In this document: piece after piece, positions 35,582 through 44,906 of the stretch
Position numbering within the stretch: position 1 is the stretch's first letter
Layout: each line of letters opens with the position of its first letter
Assembly: GCA_017403955.1 (NCBI GenBank)
Contig: JAFRDH010000019.1
Coordinates: forward strand, 215,691-279,690
DNA: 64,000 bases
Direction of reading: 5' to 3'
Origin: Mogibacterium sp.
GTDB lineage: Bacteria > Bacillota > Clostridia > Peptostreptococcales > Anaerovoracaceae
Notes under the pieces: model-generated
Told to the model about the DNA's origin: nothing
What the model saw: the letters and a program-made list of their open reading frames with translations, nothing else
Database searches by the model: none
Program-made: the position numbers and the translations under genes

Positions 35582-38230
35582 TCACTTGACTTTGATCGTT
35601 ACCGTCACGGTCTTGCTTGCTGAATTGTAGTAAGCATTGCCCGCAGCGGTGACTGTGATCTTGACCTTGTAGGTTCCCTTCTTGAGTTTTTTCTTGACTG
35701 TTATCTTGCCATTTGAAGCAACAGTGATCTTGCGGTTGCCGCTGGTTTTCCGGTAAGTAACATTGCCCTTATTCCCGCTGACAGTCATGGCAGTTTTGGC
35801 TGCGATGGTCTGGTTCTTCTTCTTGAGCTTGGAGTACTTCACCTTGACAGTCTTCGCTTTGACAGTCAAAGTGTTAGCTGCTTTGACGATATCGAAGTAA
35901 TCTTCGAATGTGCCATCGTATTTACCCTTGAAGGTGTATTTTACAGTCACCATTCCGATGCTTTTATTTCCTGAATAGCTGACCGTATAGTCCTTGTCTT
36001 TGACCAAAGTGTAGTCACCTGCCTTGAATACGCCATTCACAGTTCTGCCCTGCGGACTGTAAACAAGGCTTGTAGTATTCATAGTATAGGAGTCGATCGC
36101 AGGAAGCTCCTCGCCCTGCTTCACAACCGTCTCGCAGGCGGTGCAATACTGATGCTCCGTGTGTCCTGAGTTATAGATCTCAGCAGGTTTCATTGTCGTG
36201 ATCAGTTTATCTTCCGGATGGCTGTCCGGATTCTTCTCAAGAACCTCTCCGATCTCGAGAAGCATGCCGCATTCCTTGCAGTATGTATCCCCGGAATAGC
36301 CATCTGAAACACATGTAGCGACCACTTCACCTCTTAGCTCAGTTTCAGGATGCTCACAAATTTTGCGTGTTACCTTGACCGTTGCTTCGAGGTTCTTGAA
36401 CTTGTAGCTGTCAGTGGCATTGTAATGTGCAGTGAATTCTCTTGTTTCTCCATCAGCCAGTTCGGCATCCAGATCCTCAGCTGCGAACTCCCAGCCTTCA
36501 GGGAGGATAGCACTGCCCGGCTTGTCAGGAACGATGTACTCTTCTTCCGGCATGACCAGAGGATGCTCTGCCTGAACTACATGAACAGTTACCGGAGCCG
36601 CAGTCACTTTTACATTATCCTTTGTATCCTCTACTTCAGCCTCAATGGTATATTTTCCCAATTCTTCCGGGACCCATGTCCATTCTTTTTCATAATAATC
36701 TTCAGTATAATACTCGGCGGCCTTATTACCTGATTCATCGGTAATTGTATAGGTAAAACGTTCCGCGGTTGATCCGCCGTGAGTCCAGCAATCTATGTCT
36801 ACCGGACTGTAGACCTGAATATCATTATCCGGATCTATATAGAGAGTCGCAGATTCCAGTGGCTTTGAAGCAACGATCATGAACTCATTTACAGGAACAG
36901 TGACGGCTTCATCGCACGTTATCAGCACGTAGAACAATCCCGCATCAGTGAATCTGATTTCGTGTTTGTCATTATCGATTTCTATGCCCTTTTGGCTGCC
37001 ATATTTGTCTAAACTCAGAGTAATATGGCTGAGGAGTTCCTCATTCTCTGCCTCTGAATCCGAAGCCTTGAACGGGATCACATCTCCCTTATTTACTCCA
37101 TCAAGGACCCCGTATCCGTATGCACCGGTCGGAAGATAATATACGGAAACAAACTTGTCATCCTCTGGATCCATTATCATAAGATCGACTTTCTTTGCTG
37201 CTGCTTTTGCAGGCGCAGCTGATGCGAGTTTTGGTGCAGACTTCACTGTACTGCTTTTGCTTTCTCCGAACATCCACGAATCGTCATCTTCTTCGAAGTA
37301 ATCCGGATAATATGGATCACTGTCATAATCATATTCATCGAATCCGATACCAAACGGATTGCCCTCTATCGTGATCGTTCTGCTTATCGTAGTACCCGGG
37401 GATGTCTTCAGTTTAGCTGTGATAGTCACTGTTCCCGGATAAGTACTCATTATTTTGCCGTCCGTAGTTACATTTGCGATGAGTTTGTTGCTCGAAGTCC
37501 ACGTAAAGTTCTTTGGGTCGAGCTTGACCTCATGACTTAGCCCTGCGTTCGCATCAAAAGTTACGGTGGCAGGTATATCCTGTGTGATCAAAAAGTTGCT
37601 GAAAGGCTCATCCATATTGAATTCGCCGGCGTTCTTTTCAACGATATTGAAATTGCTCGCTTTCAGATAGTCAGTCTTGACCTCAACTCTTGCCCTGTAA
37701 GTTTTGGTTCCGGTCTTAGTAGTCATTTCCGACTTGACCTTTGTTGAACTCAGGATGAGTATACAATGCGGGGAATAACCTTCAACGCTGATAAATCCGA
37801 TGCCTGCGCTGACAGCTTTGTTGTAAAGCATGTTCTTCTTATGGCCGGACGAAGTCATCCATACGTCATCGATAACGGAAGTTCCTGTCATGTATGTGCC
37901 GATGGCCCAGTTTTCTTTCTCAAGTCTCTTGCTTATGGTTCCCCTGTCGGTTCCGTTTGGCCTCGTGTGCTTGCTGTCAATGTAAACAGAGGCTTCTGCC
38001 GCTCTCTGAACAGCAAGGTCACACAGCTCTTTATCGAGTTTGACAGGCTTGAGTCCCGCTGCCTTCCTCACCTTGTTAAGTGCAGTAAGTGCATCCTGTA
38101 CCTCTGAGTATTTCTGCACTGCATTGACATATAAATACCCTGTTCCTGATGTTGCAGCGTCTACAGTAACGACCATACTGCTTAAAATCAGTACAGAGAT
38201 CAGTAAGACAGATAGAAACTTTTTCATCAT
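35582..38230 (-). CDS. Secreted CAP/SCP-domain surface protein with Ig-like repeats
   Basis: 882-residue exported protein: signal peptide (MMKKFLSVLLISVLILSSMV), then a CAP domain (~40-165: ALNKVRKAAGLKPVKLDKEL, SGHKKNMLYNKAVSAGIGF), a BIG2-like domain (~210-290: WTSSNKLIANVTTDGKI, GTVTITAKL), an Asp/Tyr-rich linker, several Ig/MBG-like domains, a Cys-containing segment (CEHPETELRGEVVATCVSDG, YCKECGMLLEIGE, YCTACETVV) and a C-terminal lysine-rich module VSGNKGNVTYRKTSGNRKIT, VKKKLKKGTYKVKITV. That last module also ends the C69 dipeptidase at 9497-11473. Likely wall-associated; ligand unknown. Confidence 0.85.
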   Translation of the reverse strand: MMKKFLSVLLISVLILSSMVVTVDAATSGTGYLYVNAVQKYSEVQDALTALNKVRKAAGLKPVKLDKELCDLAVQRAAEASVYIDSKHTRPNGTDRGTISKRLEKENWAIGTYMTGTSVIDDVWMTSSGHKKNMLYNKAVSAGIGFISVEGYSPHCILILSSTKVKSEMTTKTGTKTYRARVEVKTDYLKASNFNIVEKNAGEFNMDEPFSNFLITQDIPATVTFDANAGLSHEVKLDPKNFTWTSSNKLIANVTTDGKIMSTYPGTVTITAKLKTSPGTTISRTITIEGNPFGIGFDEYDYDSDPYYPDYFEEDDDSWMFGESKSSTVKSAPKLASAAPAKAAAKKVDLMIMDPEDDKFVSVYYLPTGAYGYGVLDGVNKGDVIPFKASDSEAENEELLSHITLSLDKYGSQKGIEIDNDKHEIRFTDAGLFYVLITCDEAVTVPVNEFMIVASKPLESATLYIDPDNDIQVYSPVDIDCWTHGGSTAERFTYTITDESGNKAAEYYTEDYYEKEWTWVPEELGKYTIEAEVEDTKDNVKVTAAPVTVHVVQAEHPLVMPEEEYIVPDKPGSAILPEGWEFAAEDLDAELADGETREFTAHYNATDSYKFKNLEATVKVTRKICEHPETELRGEVVATCVSDGYSGDTYCKECGMLLEIGEVLEKNPDSHPEDKLITTMKPAEIYNSGHTEHQYCTACETVVKQGEELPAIDSYTMNTTSLVYSPQGRTVNGVFKAGDYTLVKDKDYTVSYSGNKSIGMVTVKYTFKGKYDGTFEDYFDIVKAANTLTVKAKTVKVKYSKLKKKNQTIAAKTAMTVSGNKGNVTYRKTSGNRKITVASNGKITVKKKLKKGTYKVKITVTAAGNAYYNSASKTVTVTIKVK

Positions 38231-38445
38231 GCTTTTCCCCTTAATATCCCTTATTAGTATTACTTAATTGAATATATATTATCACAGCTAACAGCAATCC
38301 CGTAAATGCATTTTTCATTAAGATCTATATAATCACTGGAAAAGGTCATGGCGGATCTGATAAATGAAGCACCCTCTTGATCCGTTTCGCATTTTTGCTT
38401 CTCTTGCACCATACAGGGAAGGTTCTTCCGGACACATTTTCACGC

Positions 38446-38470
38446 AAAAAAGACGGTGCCTCGAGCACCG
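38446..38470 (-). terminator. Terminator after the lipoprotein gene at 38536
   Basis: CGGTGC-TCGAG-GCACCG stem followed on the minus strand by TCTTTTTT. It lies just beyond repeat copy B. Confidence 0.75.
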
Positions 38471-38490
38471 CCCTTATTGTTTCCGAAAAA

Positions 38491-38535
38491 TGTGTCAGAG
38501 AAAACCGTCCCCGGTGACACACCCGGTGACACACA
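38491..38535 (-). repeat. Stop-codon-abutting short repeat, copy B
   Basis: Minus-strand reading has GTGTCACCGGG twice, then GGGGACGGTTTTCTCTGACA. Ends at the base next to the stop codon of the lipoprotein gene. Same core as copies A, C and D. Confidence 0.75.
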
Positions 38536-39159
38536 TCACTGTTCAATGTTGGTCGCATCGCCCAAAGTGCTGAATTCTGCCGATTTGACGACCAAAGTCT
38601 TTGTGTCTTCCTCATCATCGAAGCTGTCATAATCTGCTTCTGCGACTTTTCCGTCAAAATATACATTGTACACGAATGGCCCGTAGTTCATCCAGAACAC
38701 CATCTCTTCAAGATCATGGCCGCTGAAGGTCCAGCCCGCATCCTGAAGTTCCTGTCCGGTCTTGCCTGCAAGTGCATCAAGTTCTTCCTGACTCAGGATC
38801 TGATCACTCAGGTCTTCGATCTCATCGATAGCCAGAGGAGCTACTATCTTATTCTGCTGCTCTTCATAGTCATCATCTGAATAATCGATATCGAAGTAAG
38901 CCGTTGCCTGATCCGAAGATATTGTTGCTCTGGCGCGATAATACTTGTCCCCGAGTTTAAATGCATATACCACGACATCATCATATACTGCTGACTGGAT
39001 ATCATCAGGCTCTGCTGCAATTATATCTCCAATGGTCTTAAGTGAATCGACTGAAACGGGTTCACCCGAACCTGAGTCGTCGCTTCCGGAACCTCCGCAG
39101 CCCGCCAGAGACAGCATCATCATGAGAATTACAAGTATCAGTGCCAACATTCTTTTCAT
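38536..39159 (-). CDS. Lipoprotein of unknown function, 207 aa
   Basis: Begins MKRMLALILVILMMMLSLAG followed by Cys: a lipobox LSLAG-C, then a Gly/Ser/Asp-rich linker. The mature part is acidic (SDDDYEEQQNKIVAPLAID, LAGKTGQELQDAGWTFSGHD) and resembles small secreted PepSY-less lipoproteins common in Clostridia; no named family is assigned. It may form an operon with the next lipoprotein gene upstream (39222-39620, 62 nt away). Confidence 0.75.
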   Translation of the reverse strand: MKRMLALILVILMMMLSLAGCGGSGSDDSGSGEPVSVDSLKTIGDIIAAEPDDIQSAVYDDVVVYAFKLGDKYYRARATISSDQATAYFDIDYSDDDYEEQQNKIVAPLAIDEIEDLSDQILSQEELDALAGKTGQELQDAGWTFSGHDLEEMVFWMNYGPFVYNVYFDGKVAEADYDSFDDEEDTKTLVVKSAEFSTLGDATNIEQ

Positions 39160-39221
39160 AGTTCAAACCCTGCCTTCTATTCTTTTATCTTTCATTTTAT
39201 ACGGTTTCGCGCATGAGCAGC

Positions 39222-39620
39222 TTAACCGTAGCCATGATCCTTATGATCCCAGATTTTTGATGTAAAATCAGCTCTTTCGAACGTCCAGGTAAAGTCCTCA
39301 TAAGTGTAATTCGATTCCAGTCCGTTCTGATGATCTTCGCCATCTGTCACAAACGTTGACGTCAAAACGATAAGGCAGTCAGGCGAAGCTCCTCTTATCT
39401 CAGCTTCTGCATATACTACATCGTCTCCCGCATAGCTGATTTCCTTCATCGTGCAGCCTTCCCATTCGCTGAAATATGTCTGCAGCGCCTCAACGGCTGC
39501 CTGATAATCTTCATCTGTAAAAATCTTGGATTTGATAGGTTTTACTGTAGTCATTCCGCTGCATGCTACAAGAGTGACCAGTGAAACGATCATTACTAAT
39601 GTTACAATTATTTTTCTCAT
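39222..39620 (-). CDS. Small lipoprotein, 132 aa
   Basis: Begins MRKIIVTLVMIVSLVTLVAC with lipobox LVA-C. The mature part (FTDEDYQAAVEALQTYFSEW, YAGDDVVYAEAEIRGASPD, LIVLTSTFVTDGEDHQNGLE) is acidic and of unknown function. It is followed on the same strand by another lipoprotein gene and preceded by the SGNH hydrolase gene. Confidence 0.75.
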   Translation of the reverse strand: MRKIIVTLVMIVSLVTLVACSGMTTVKPIKSKIFTDEDYQAAVEALQTYFSEWEGCTMKEISYAGDDVVYAEAEIRGASPDCLIVLTSTFVTDGEDHQNGLESNYTYEDFTWTFERADFTSKIWDHKDHGYG

Positions 39621-39660
39621 GGGCCTGATATCCTCCCCTGCATCCGACAGTTATGATTTG

Positions 39661-40218
39661 CTAACTAATAATATCATACGATGCCAGTGTCTTGTAAAGA
39701 TTCCGAGCGAACGTTTCATGCCCTTCCGGTGCGAAATGCACCCCATCGAATGTCAGTTCCACACCCCATTCACCGGCGTCTGCAAACAGACATCCTTTCC
39801 TCTCTGCCAGTTCACGGTACTCGTCCCCGAGGTAGTATGATTCTTCTATGATATCTCCTGTCTCGACCCAGTCGCCCGGCTCAAGATGCGGAGGCGCAAT
39901 GAGAAGGATCGGTATTCCGGCACTGCTGATCGAATCGATGAACCGCTCCATCTGTTCCGCTATCTCCTCTGCACTGATCCGCCGGAACAGATCGTTAGTA
40001 CCCAGCATCACGATGACAAGATCAGGTCCGTTGTTTCTGATCATCATTACATATCGCGGATGATCGCGTGGGATAGTCAGACCGTTGATCCCGCAGTTGA
40101 TAACATCACAATTATCCAGCCGGTCTGTCCACCTTATCTCCTCAGGATATCTTGACCCGAGAAATGACCTCGGATCATACCCATATGTATTCGAATCACC
40201 AATGCACAGTATCTTCAT
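39661..40218 (-). CDS. SGNH/GDSL hydrolase
   Basis: Cytoplasmic esterase/lipase-like hydrolase, 185 residues from MKILCIGDSNTYGYDPR (start 40218, AGGAG upstream; a longer open frame from 40326 lacks a site). Blocks: GDSN with the nucleophile Ser, CGINGLTIPRDH (Gly), GTNDL (Asn), and DGVHFAPEGH (Asp-His). Substrate unknown. A second SGNH protein of a different branch is at 53500-54165. Confidence 0.88.
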   Translation of the reverse strand: MKILCIGDSNTYGYDPRSFLGSRYPEEIRWTDRLDNCDVINCGINGLTIPRDHPRYVMMIRNNGPDLVIVMLGTNDLFRRISAEEIAEQMERFIDSISSAGIPILLIAPPHLEPGDWVETGDIIEESYYLGDEYRELAERKGCLFADAGEWGVELTFDGVHFAPEGHETFARNLYKTLASYDIIS

Positions 40219-40747
40219 ATCACTCCTGCCCCATTCTTTTTTCATTATGATATCACACGACGACAAGATATCACACGATGACATGTCATTACTGTAATCT
40301 TTGCCAGAAATCATTTGATTTGTCATGAAAGCGTCTTGGAAGAAGGCAAATAAGAGCTGTCTTTTATGTTTTTACTGTAAAAGCAAGCGTTATTAGGGTG
40401 TCTTGTCATGAAAATTGGCGGTTTTTCATGACAAAATATCGTTTCAAACTTGTTTTTTTCAGTATAAATGCTTGAAAACGGGTAATATGGGACATAGAAC
40501 AGTCTGTTTCATGACAGAATGAAATATTTCATGTATTTTTACAGTAATTCAACCAGGAGCAAATCTCCAACAAGCTCGCTTGATTCGAGCTCCCGGCGTC
40601 TGTTATTATCACACCCATTAGGGGCTAACCAATATTACAGTAAAAGCTATTCTTTAGTAGCCGGTAAAGTCTTTTCCTGATGCTGACGAAAAAAGTCCGG
40701 GATCTCCCCGACCCCGGACCAATAATTATTAATCTTTTTTCAGAAGG
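40219..40747. repeat. Intergenic array of TTAC[TA]GTAA and TGTCATGAAA motifs
   Basis: TTACTGTAA at 40289 and 40372, TTACAGTAA at 40539 and 40635. TGTCATGAAA at 40321 and 40405, its complement at 40423 and 40507. The two motifs are 32-33 nt apart (start to start) in each unit, units are ~84 bp, and the two right-hand units are inverted relative to the left-hand ones about position ~40418, where TTGTCATGAAAA-N8-TTTTCATGACAA forms a 12-bp stem. No gene seen. A short direct repeat GATATCACACGA also occurs near 40250-40278. Confidence 0.7.
40689..40719 (-). terminator. Terminator after sstT
   Basis: GTCCGGG pairs with CCCGGAC (40713-40719 with 40695-40701), followed on the minus strand by TTTTTT. 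Confidence 0.85.
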
Positions 40748-41977
40748 TTACAGCGGAAGTTCGCGTCCTTCTTTCTTCCATGAATAGAATTCTGCTGTTG
40801 CAGTAAAGATAGCATCTCCGGAGGAGTTCAGAGCTGTCTCTACAGAATCCTGGATAACGCTGATGATGAATCCGATTCCTACCATCTGCATAGCGATGTC
40901 TGTAGGGATACCGAACATCGAGCATCCGAGAGGTACGAGCAGAAGAGATCCGCCTGCTACACCGGAAGTTCCACATGCGGAAAGTGTAGCTACGATGCTC
41001 AGAAGGATAGCCATCGGGAAGGAAACCTCTACGCCTGTTGTCCAGCATGCAACCAATGTGAGTGTTGTGATCGTTACTGCTGCACCGTCCATGTTGATCG
41101 TTGATCCAAGCGGGATCGATACAGAGTACATATCCTCATCAAGTCCGAGGTCCTTGCAGAGCTCCATGTTTACAGGGATATTAGCAGCAGAACTTCTTGT
41201 GAAGAATGCTGTAAGAGCACTTCTCTTGATGCAGTACCACATGAGTGGGTAAGGATTGCGTCTGAGAACAATAGCAACGATGATAGCATTGATTCCAAGC
41301 GAAGTGAAAAGCATGGTGCATACCAGCAGAGCAACCAGCTGTCCATAGCTCTTGAAGATCGCAAGACCGCTTGTTGAAACTGCGTTGAATACAAGACCCA
41401 GGATACCGAAAGGTGCACAGTTGATGACCCAGCGAACTACCTTAGAAAGTGCATCCGCCATATCGCTGAAGAATGCCTTGGTTCCCTTGCCTGCTGCCTT
41501 CAGAGCAAGGCCGACAACGACTGCCCAGAACAGAATCGCAATGTAGTTAGCATTTGCGATGGCATGTACCGGGTTAGCGATAAAGCTCAGGCAAAGGTTC
41601 TTGAGTACCTCGAACAGTGAGCCCGGAGGAGTCAGGTCTTCTGCAATATTCTCAATATCTGTCAGCGGTACAGTGACCTTGAAGATAAAGTTCGTGCATA
41701 CAGCTACGAACGCTGCGATAAGCGTACTGAGCATGTATAAGAAAATAACTGTCTTGAATCTGTCTGCGTTTCCACCTTTTGCATTAGCAAGTGAAGATGC
41801 TACAAGGACAAATACCAGAATAGGCGCGATACCTTTGAGAGCTCCTACGAACATGTCTCCGAGAATTGAGATCCATGTTAGCTGCGGAAGCGCGAATCCG
41901 AGGATCGCTCCGATGATGAGACCGATGAAAATTCTCAGTACCAGGCTGATATTCATCCACTTCTGAAATAAATTCAT
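40748..41977 (-). CDS. sstT: Serine/threonine:sodium symporter
   Basis: Membrane transporter of the dicarboxylate/amino acid:cation symporter family, 409 residues (start at MNLFQKWMNISLVLRIF, AGAGG upstream). It has the family's hairpin and core motifs: FTRSSAANIPVNMELCKDLG, PLGSTINMDGAAVTITTLTL, LLSIVATLSACGTSGVAGGS and VIQDSVETALNSSGDAIFTA, which match SstT closely. It imports serine and threonine with sodium. Alone in its transcription unit, between two terminators. Confidence 0.9.
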   Translation of the reverse strand: MNLFQKWMNISLVLRIFIGLIIGAILGFALPQLTWISILGDMFVGALKGIAPILVFVLVASSLANAKGGNADRFKTVIFLYMLSTLIAAFVAVCTNFIFKVTVPLTDIENIAEDLTPPGSLFEVLKNLCLSFIANPVHAIANANYIAILFWAVVVGLALKAAGKGTKAFFSDMADALSKVVRWVINCAPFGILGLVFNAVSTSGLAIFKSYGQLVALLVCTMLFTSLGINAIIVAIVLRRNPYPLMWYCIKRSALTAFFTRSSAANIPVNMELCKDLGLDEDMYSVSIPLGSTINMDGAAVTITTLTLVACWTTGVEVSFPMAILLSIVATLSACGTSGVAGGSLLLVPLGCSMFGIPTDIAMQMVGIGFIISVIQDSVETALNSSGDAIFTATAEFYSWKKEGRELPL

Positions 41978-42003
41978 AATAACCTCTTTTCTAAATATAA
42001 CAA

Positions 42004-42031
42004 CAAAAAAAGGGAAGACATCCATCTTCCC
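42004..42031 (-). terminator. Terminator between the AAA/VWA operon and sstT
   Basis: GGGAAGA-TGGATG-TCTTCCC stem followed by TTTTTTT on the minus strand. It could also act as an attenuator in the sstT leader, since it is 27 nt before the sstT start. Confidence 0.8.
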
Positions 42032-42107
42032 AATACACCCGAATAACAATATAACAAATATCAATAATTATTTGTAGTTCTTTAATAAAAACACTGTCAC
42101 GGGCAGT

Positions 42108-43736
42108 TTATTGCTTTCTGTCAAGGACATATCTGAACCATGCAAGGAACTCTGCTCCGAGTTTTGCTACCAGATTTTCAGCCTCCTCAGGTTTTGCTGA
42201 AGCCGCATACAGGCATTGCTGTGCGATCTGATACTTTCTTGCAACGGTCATACGAGCGATCTCCTCGTCTGTATATTTAGCAAGGTCGGCCATCTCCTCC
42301 TGCGCCCGGAAAAATCTGATGAACGCTTCGGCAGTATCCCGTCCTACGATCGGTTCGATCAAAGCGAAATCATTGTCCGAGCTGTCGAGTATGCGCGAAA
42401 CCATCTCCCAGCGGCGCGGATCCGCATAACCCTCCGTTCCTGTGAAAGTCGTTCTGAGATAAAGGTCATTGTTCGCGAGGAATTCCATGACATACGGGTT
42501 GATTCTTTTTCTCACAGCCCACGGCATCCAGTTTTCGACAGTAGTCCGGATATAGATATGAGCAAAACGTCCGAACAGCGGCTCCGCGAGATCATGAGCA
42601 ACGCTCGATTCAGCGCGGTCGTTTCCTGCGGCGACTATTCGCGCATTCGGTGGGAGCGGCCAGCGGTTATTGACAAAACGCTCAAGCACGATCTTGAAGA
42701 TTACTGCCTGCGTCTGTTTTGTCGCGTTCGTAAGTTCATCAAAGAATAAGATGTGCAGCTTGCCGTCTTCACACAGACGCTCTAGCTTGACGAGCCACAC
42801 CGGTTTGATATCTATGATCTCGTCAGTCGTCTCGTTATAAACAGCACGGCCGTTGATCGACTCAGGGGTCTCATTTACAAGCTCTATATCCAGAACATCA
42901 GGATCTATCTCTTTTACCCTGTCACTCTTGCCGTCGCCCGCAAGACCGTGGATGAACACAGGGATATCAGCCTTGACAAAGGCGCGTATCATGTCAAGTT
43001 CATCGTGCTCTTCGATATGATATGATGTCCCTGCGCTGCCCGAAGCGATCTCTTCGTCATCTTCAGCAAGGAGCTCGTCAATGAACTGTGCCTTGAGATA
43101 AGCAGCCGACTCTTCACGGCCAAGTCCGGCAAAAAGAGCTTTGCCCGAGATCAGGAGTTTATTGATCTCGTCATAATACCAGCGTACCGGCCTCACCTCT
43201 ATAAATATCTCTTCAGCTGAATTGACAGCGCTCCCATCAGAAAGCTGCACATATCCGGTCGTTGTTTCTTCGGTAACAGGAACCCTTATGATCTGCTTCG
43301 CTCCGAGGCGGTAGACATCCCGTTTCACCCCGGCGACCGTATAACTTGTTCCGGTCTTCCGGAGAGTTCCTTCGCGGTACTGCTTTTCCGCCATTTCGCG
43401 CATCGAAGGATCAAGTATGACGGAAGGATACGTTCCGAGTTCCACGGTCACGACATCATTCACTTCACGGGAATTGCTGAGAAGTTTCTCATCGCCAGGC
43501 TCAAGAAGCAGCGCCGGCCTTACCGCGCAATTGCTGCATTTATTATCGCGTCCGAATCGGTCTGCGCAGTCATCACCGGAAAGGAAGTAGTTGACGCTTT
43601 TGCCACTGAACGTGAAACCGTCATCCGGGATCGTGACCAGGACCAGATCGCTCGCCTGCGCCTCAGGTCCGACTACGCGGAAGAGGTGAAGCGGATTCTC
43701 GAATAACTGTCTATGTGATAAGAAAAGTGATTTCAT
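42108..43736 (-). CDS. MoxR-like AAA+ ATPase
   Basis: 542-residue protein: an unusual N-terminal region (~1-230) with cysteines in DDCADRFGRDNKCSNCAVRP, which may bind metal, then an AAA domain with Walker A GLAGDGKS, Walker B LHILFFDELTN, sensor RIVAAGNDRAESSVAHDLAE and an Arg-finger region. Such MoxR-like ATPases work with a VWA-domain partner as chaperones that insert metals or activate enzymes. The VWA gene is directly upstream and overlaps by 26 nt, which supports a two-subunit complex. Client unknown. Confidence 0.8.
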   Translation of the reverse strand: MKSLFLSHRQLFENPLHLFRVVGPEAQASDLVLVTIPDDGFTFSGKSVNYFLSGDDCADRFGRDNKCSNCAVRPALLLEPGDEKLLSNSREVNDVVTVELGTYPSVILDPSMREMAEKQYREGTLRKTGTSYTVAGVKRDVYRLGAKQIIRVPVTEETTTGYVQLSDGSAVNSAEEIFIEVRPVRWYYDEINKLLISGKALFAGLGREESAAYLKAQFIDELLAEDDEEIASGSAGTSYHIEEHDELDMIRAFVKADIPVFIHGLAGDGKSDRVKEIDPDVLDIELVNETPESINGRAVYNETTDEIIDIKPVWLVKLERLCEDGKLHILFFDELTNATKQTQAVIFKIVLERFVNNRWPLPPNARIVAAGNDRAESSVAHDLAEPLFGRFAHIYIRTTVENWMPWAVRKRINPYVMEFLANNDLYLRTTFTGTEGYADPRRWEMVSRILDSSDNDFALIEPIVGRDTAEAFIRFFRAQEEMADLAKYTDEEIARMTVARKYQIAQQCLYAASAKPEEAENLVAKLGAEFLAWFRYVLDRKQ

Positions 43737-44793
43737 ATTTGTCTATCTCCTCTGGTTTTTTAACGTATATAACTCTTCCTCCCGGCGGATTCACCGGGGT
43801 ATCGCTGTAAACTAGCCAGATCGCGTCACACCTCGTGACAGGCATGTCCGCATATCCGTCTGTGAATATGATCTTGGTCTCGGCATCGCCTGTAAAGGCC
43901 TTGACAGCAGTCTCGAAATTCGTCCCGCCTGCACCTTTTATTTCCAGCTTGGATATATCTTTTTCGGAATGGATCTCCTGGAATCCGTAGAACTCTGTAT
44001 CGAAGCATCCAACTTTAACGACAGCATCTTCTCTCAGCAGATCCTTTACTCCCCTGACGAATGCTCTCAGAAGATCTGCATCGATCGAAGCACTCGTGTC
44101 CAGCAGTATCTCAGCGTGTGGAACAGGATATGGTTTGAACTGCTCGATCAGGATGCCGTCCCTTATCCTGTCTGCCGGGAACCAGTCGTAGTCCAGCTGC
44201 AGGCTCGCCTCCAGAAGGTCCGATAGGCCCGCAACAGCCTGTGCAAGTCCGGGGTCTTCGATGTCACGGTCCTGCGCTCCCTTAAGATCTCCCGCCTGTT
44301 TGTCCATATCGTCCTTCTGCGGAGGGGCGATATCTTTCACTTCAGCCTGTTCTTCAGGCATTTCATCTTCAGCAGCTTCCGGTTCATCCTCTTCAGCCTG
44401 TTCTAAGAGGATATCATACATTTCCTCAACGCTCATGCCCTTTGCGTCCTTGTGCCGTGGGAGATTTGCAGGCGGTTCAAACCCATCGTCAATAAGAAGT
44501 TCTGTAACAACAGCCGTGCAAGCGTTATTCCAGATCTCCCGGTTTCGCCTTCTTCCCCTCATCTGGTGATTGAGCTGTATATGCATCAGCTGCTCTGCGA
44601 ACAGAAATGCATGAGTGTTCTGCGGGAACCGCCGCATCCTTCGGCTGTTGTAATAAATGACATTATTACTGTATCCTATAGGATCTGCTTCCGGAACGTT
44701 CTTGAACTCGACTACATTCATCAGGTCGATCCATTCAGGACATTTCTCCAGAATATTCAATTGTGTCTCTTCCAAGTCGAATGTAAAGTCCAT
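43711..44793 (-). CDS. VWA-like metallopeptidase-related protein
   Basis: 360 residues of the DUF2201/VWA-like type: N-terminal putative metallopeptidase-like region (PQNTHAFLFAEQLMHIQLNH, AEQLMHIQLNH resembling a degenerate HExxH), an acidic linker (~130-180), and a C-terminal VWA-like domain with MIDAS-like EILLDTSASIDADLLRAFVR, GGTNFETAVKAF and IIFTDGYADMPV. Partner of the overlapping AAA ATPase gene. Probably acts in assembly or quality control of another protein complex. Confidence 0.78.
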   Translation of the reverse strand: MDFTFDLEETQLNILEKCPEWIDLMNVVEFKNVPEADPIGYSNNVIYYNSRRMRRFPQNTHAFLFAEQLMHIQLNHQMRGRRRNREIWNNACTAVVTELLIDDGFEPPANLPRHKDAKGMSVEEMYDILLEQAEEDEPEAAEDEMPEEQAEVKDIAPPQKDDMDKQAGDLKGAQDRDIEDPGLAQAVAGLSDLLEASLQLDYDWFPADRIRDGILIEQFKPYPVPHAEILLDTSASIDADLLRAFVRGVKDLLREDAVVKVGCFDTEFYGFQEIHSEKDISKLEIKGAGGTNFETAVKAFTGDAETKIIFTDGYADMPVTRCDAIWLVYSDTPVNPPGGRVIYVKKPEEIDKYEITFLIT

Positions 44794-44906
44794 CTATGAA
44801 GTCTGCCTTTGCTCTTTGCTTTCAATGATTCCTTTTGATGAGTCTATAATACCATATTTACCGCAAGTAAATGCCCCGGAGCTCATTCTCCGGAGCATTT
44901 GCTCAG

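Noticed and set aside
38346-38666. Minus-strand open frame of 106 codons across repeat copy B
   Set aside because: Runs through the terminator, repeat and the end of the lipoprotein gene in another frame; no start signal.
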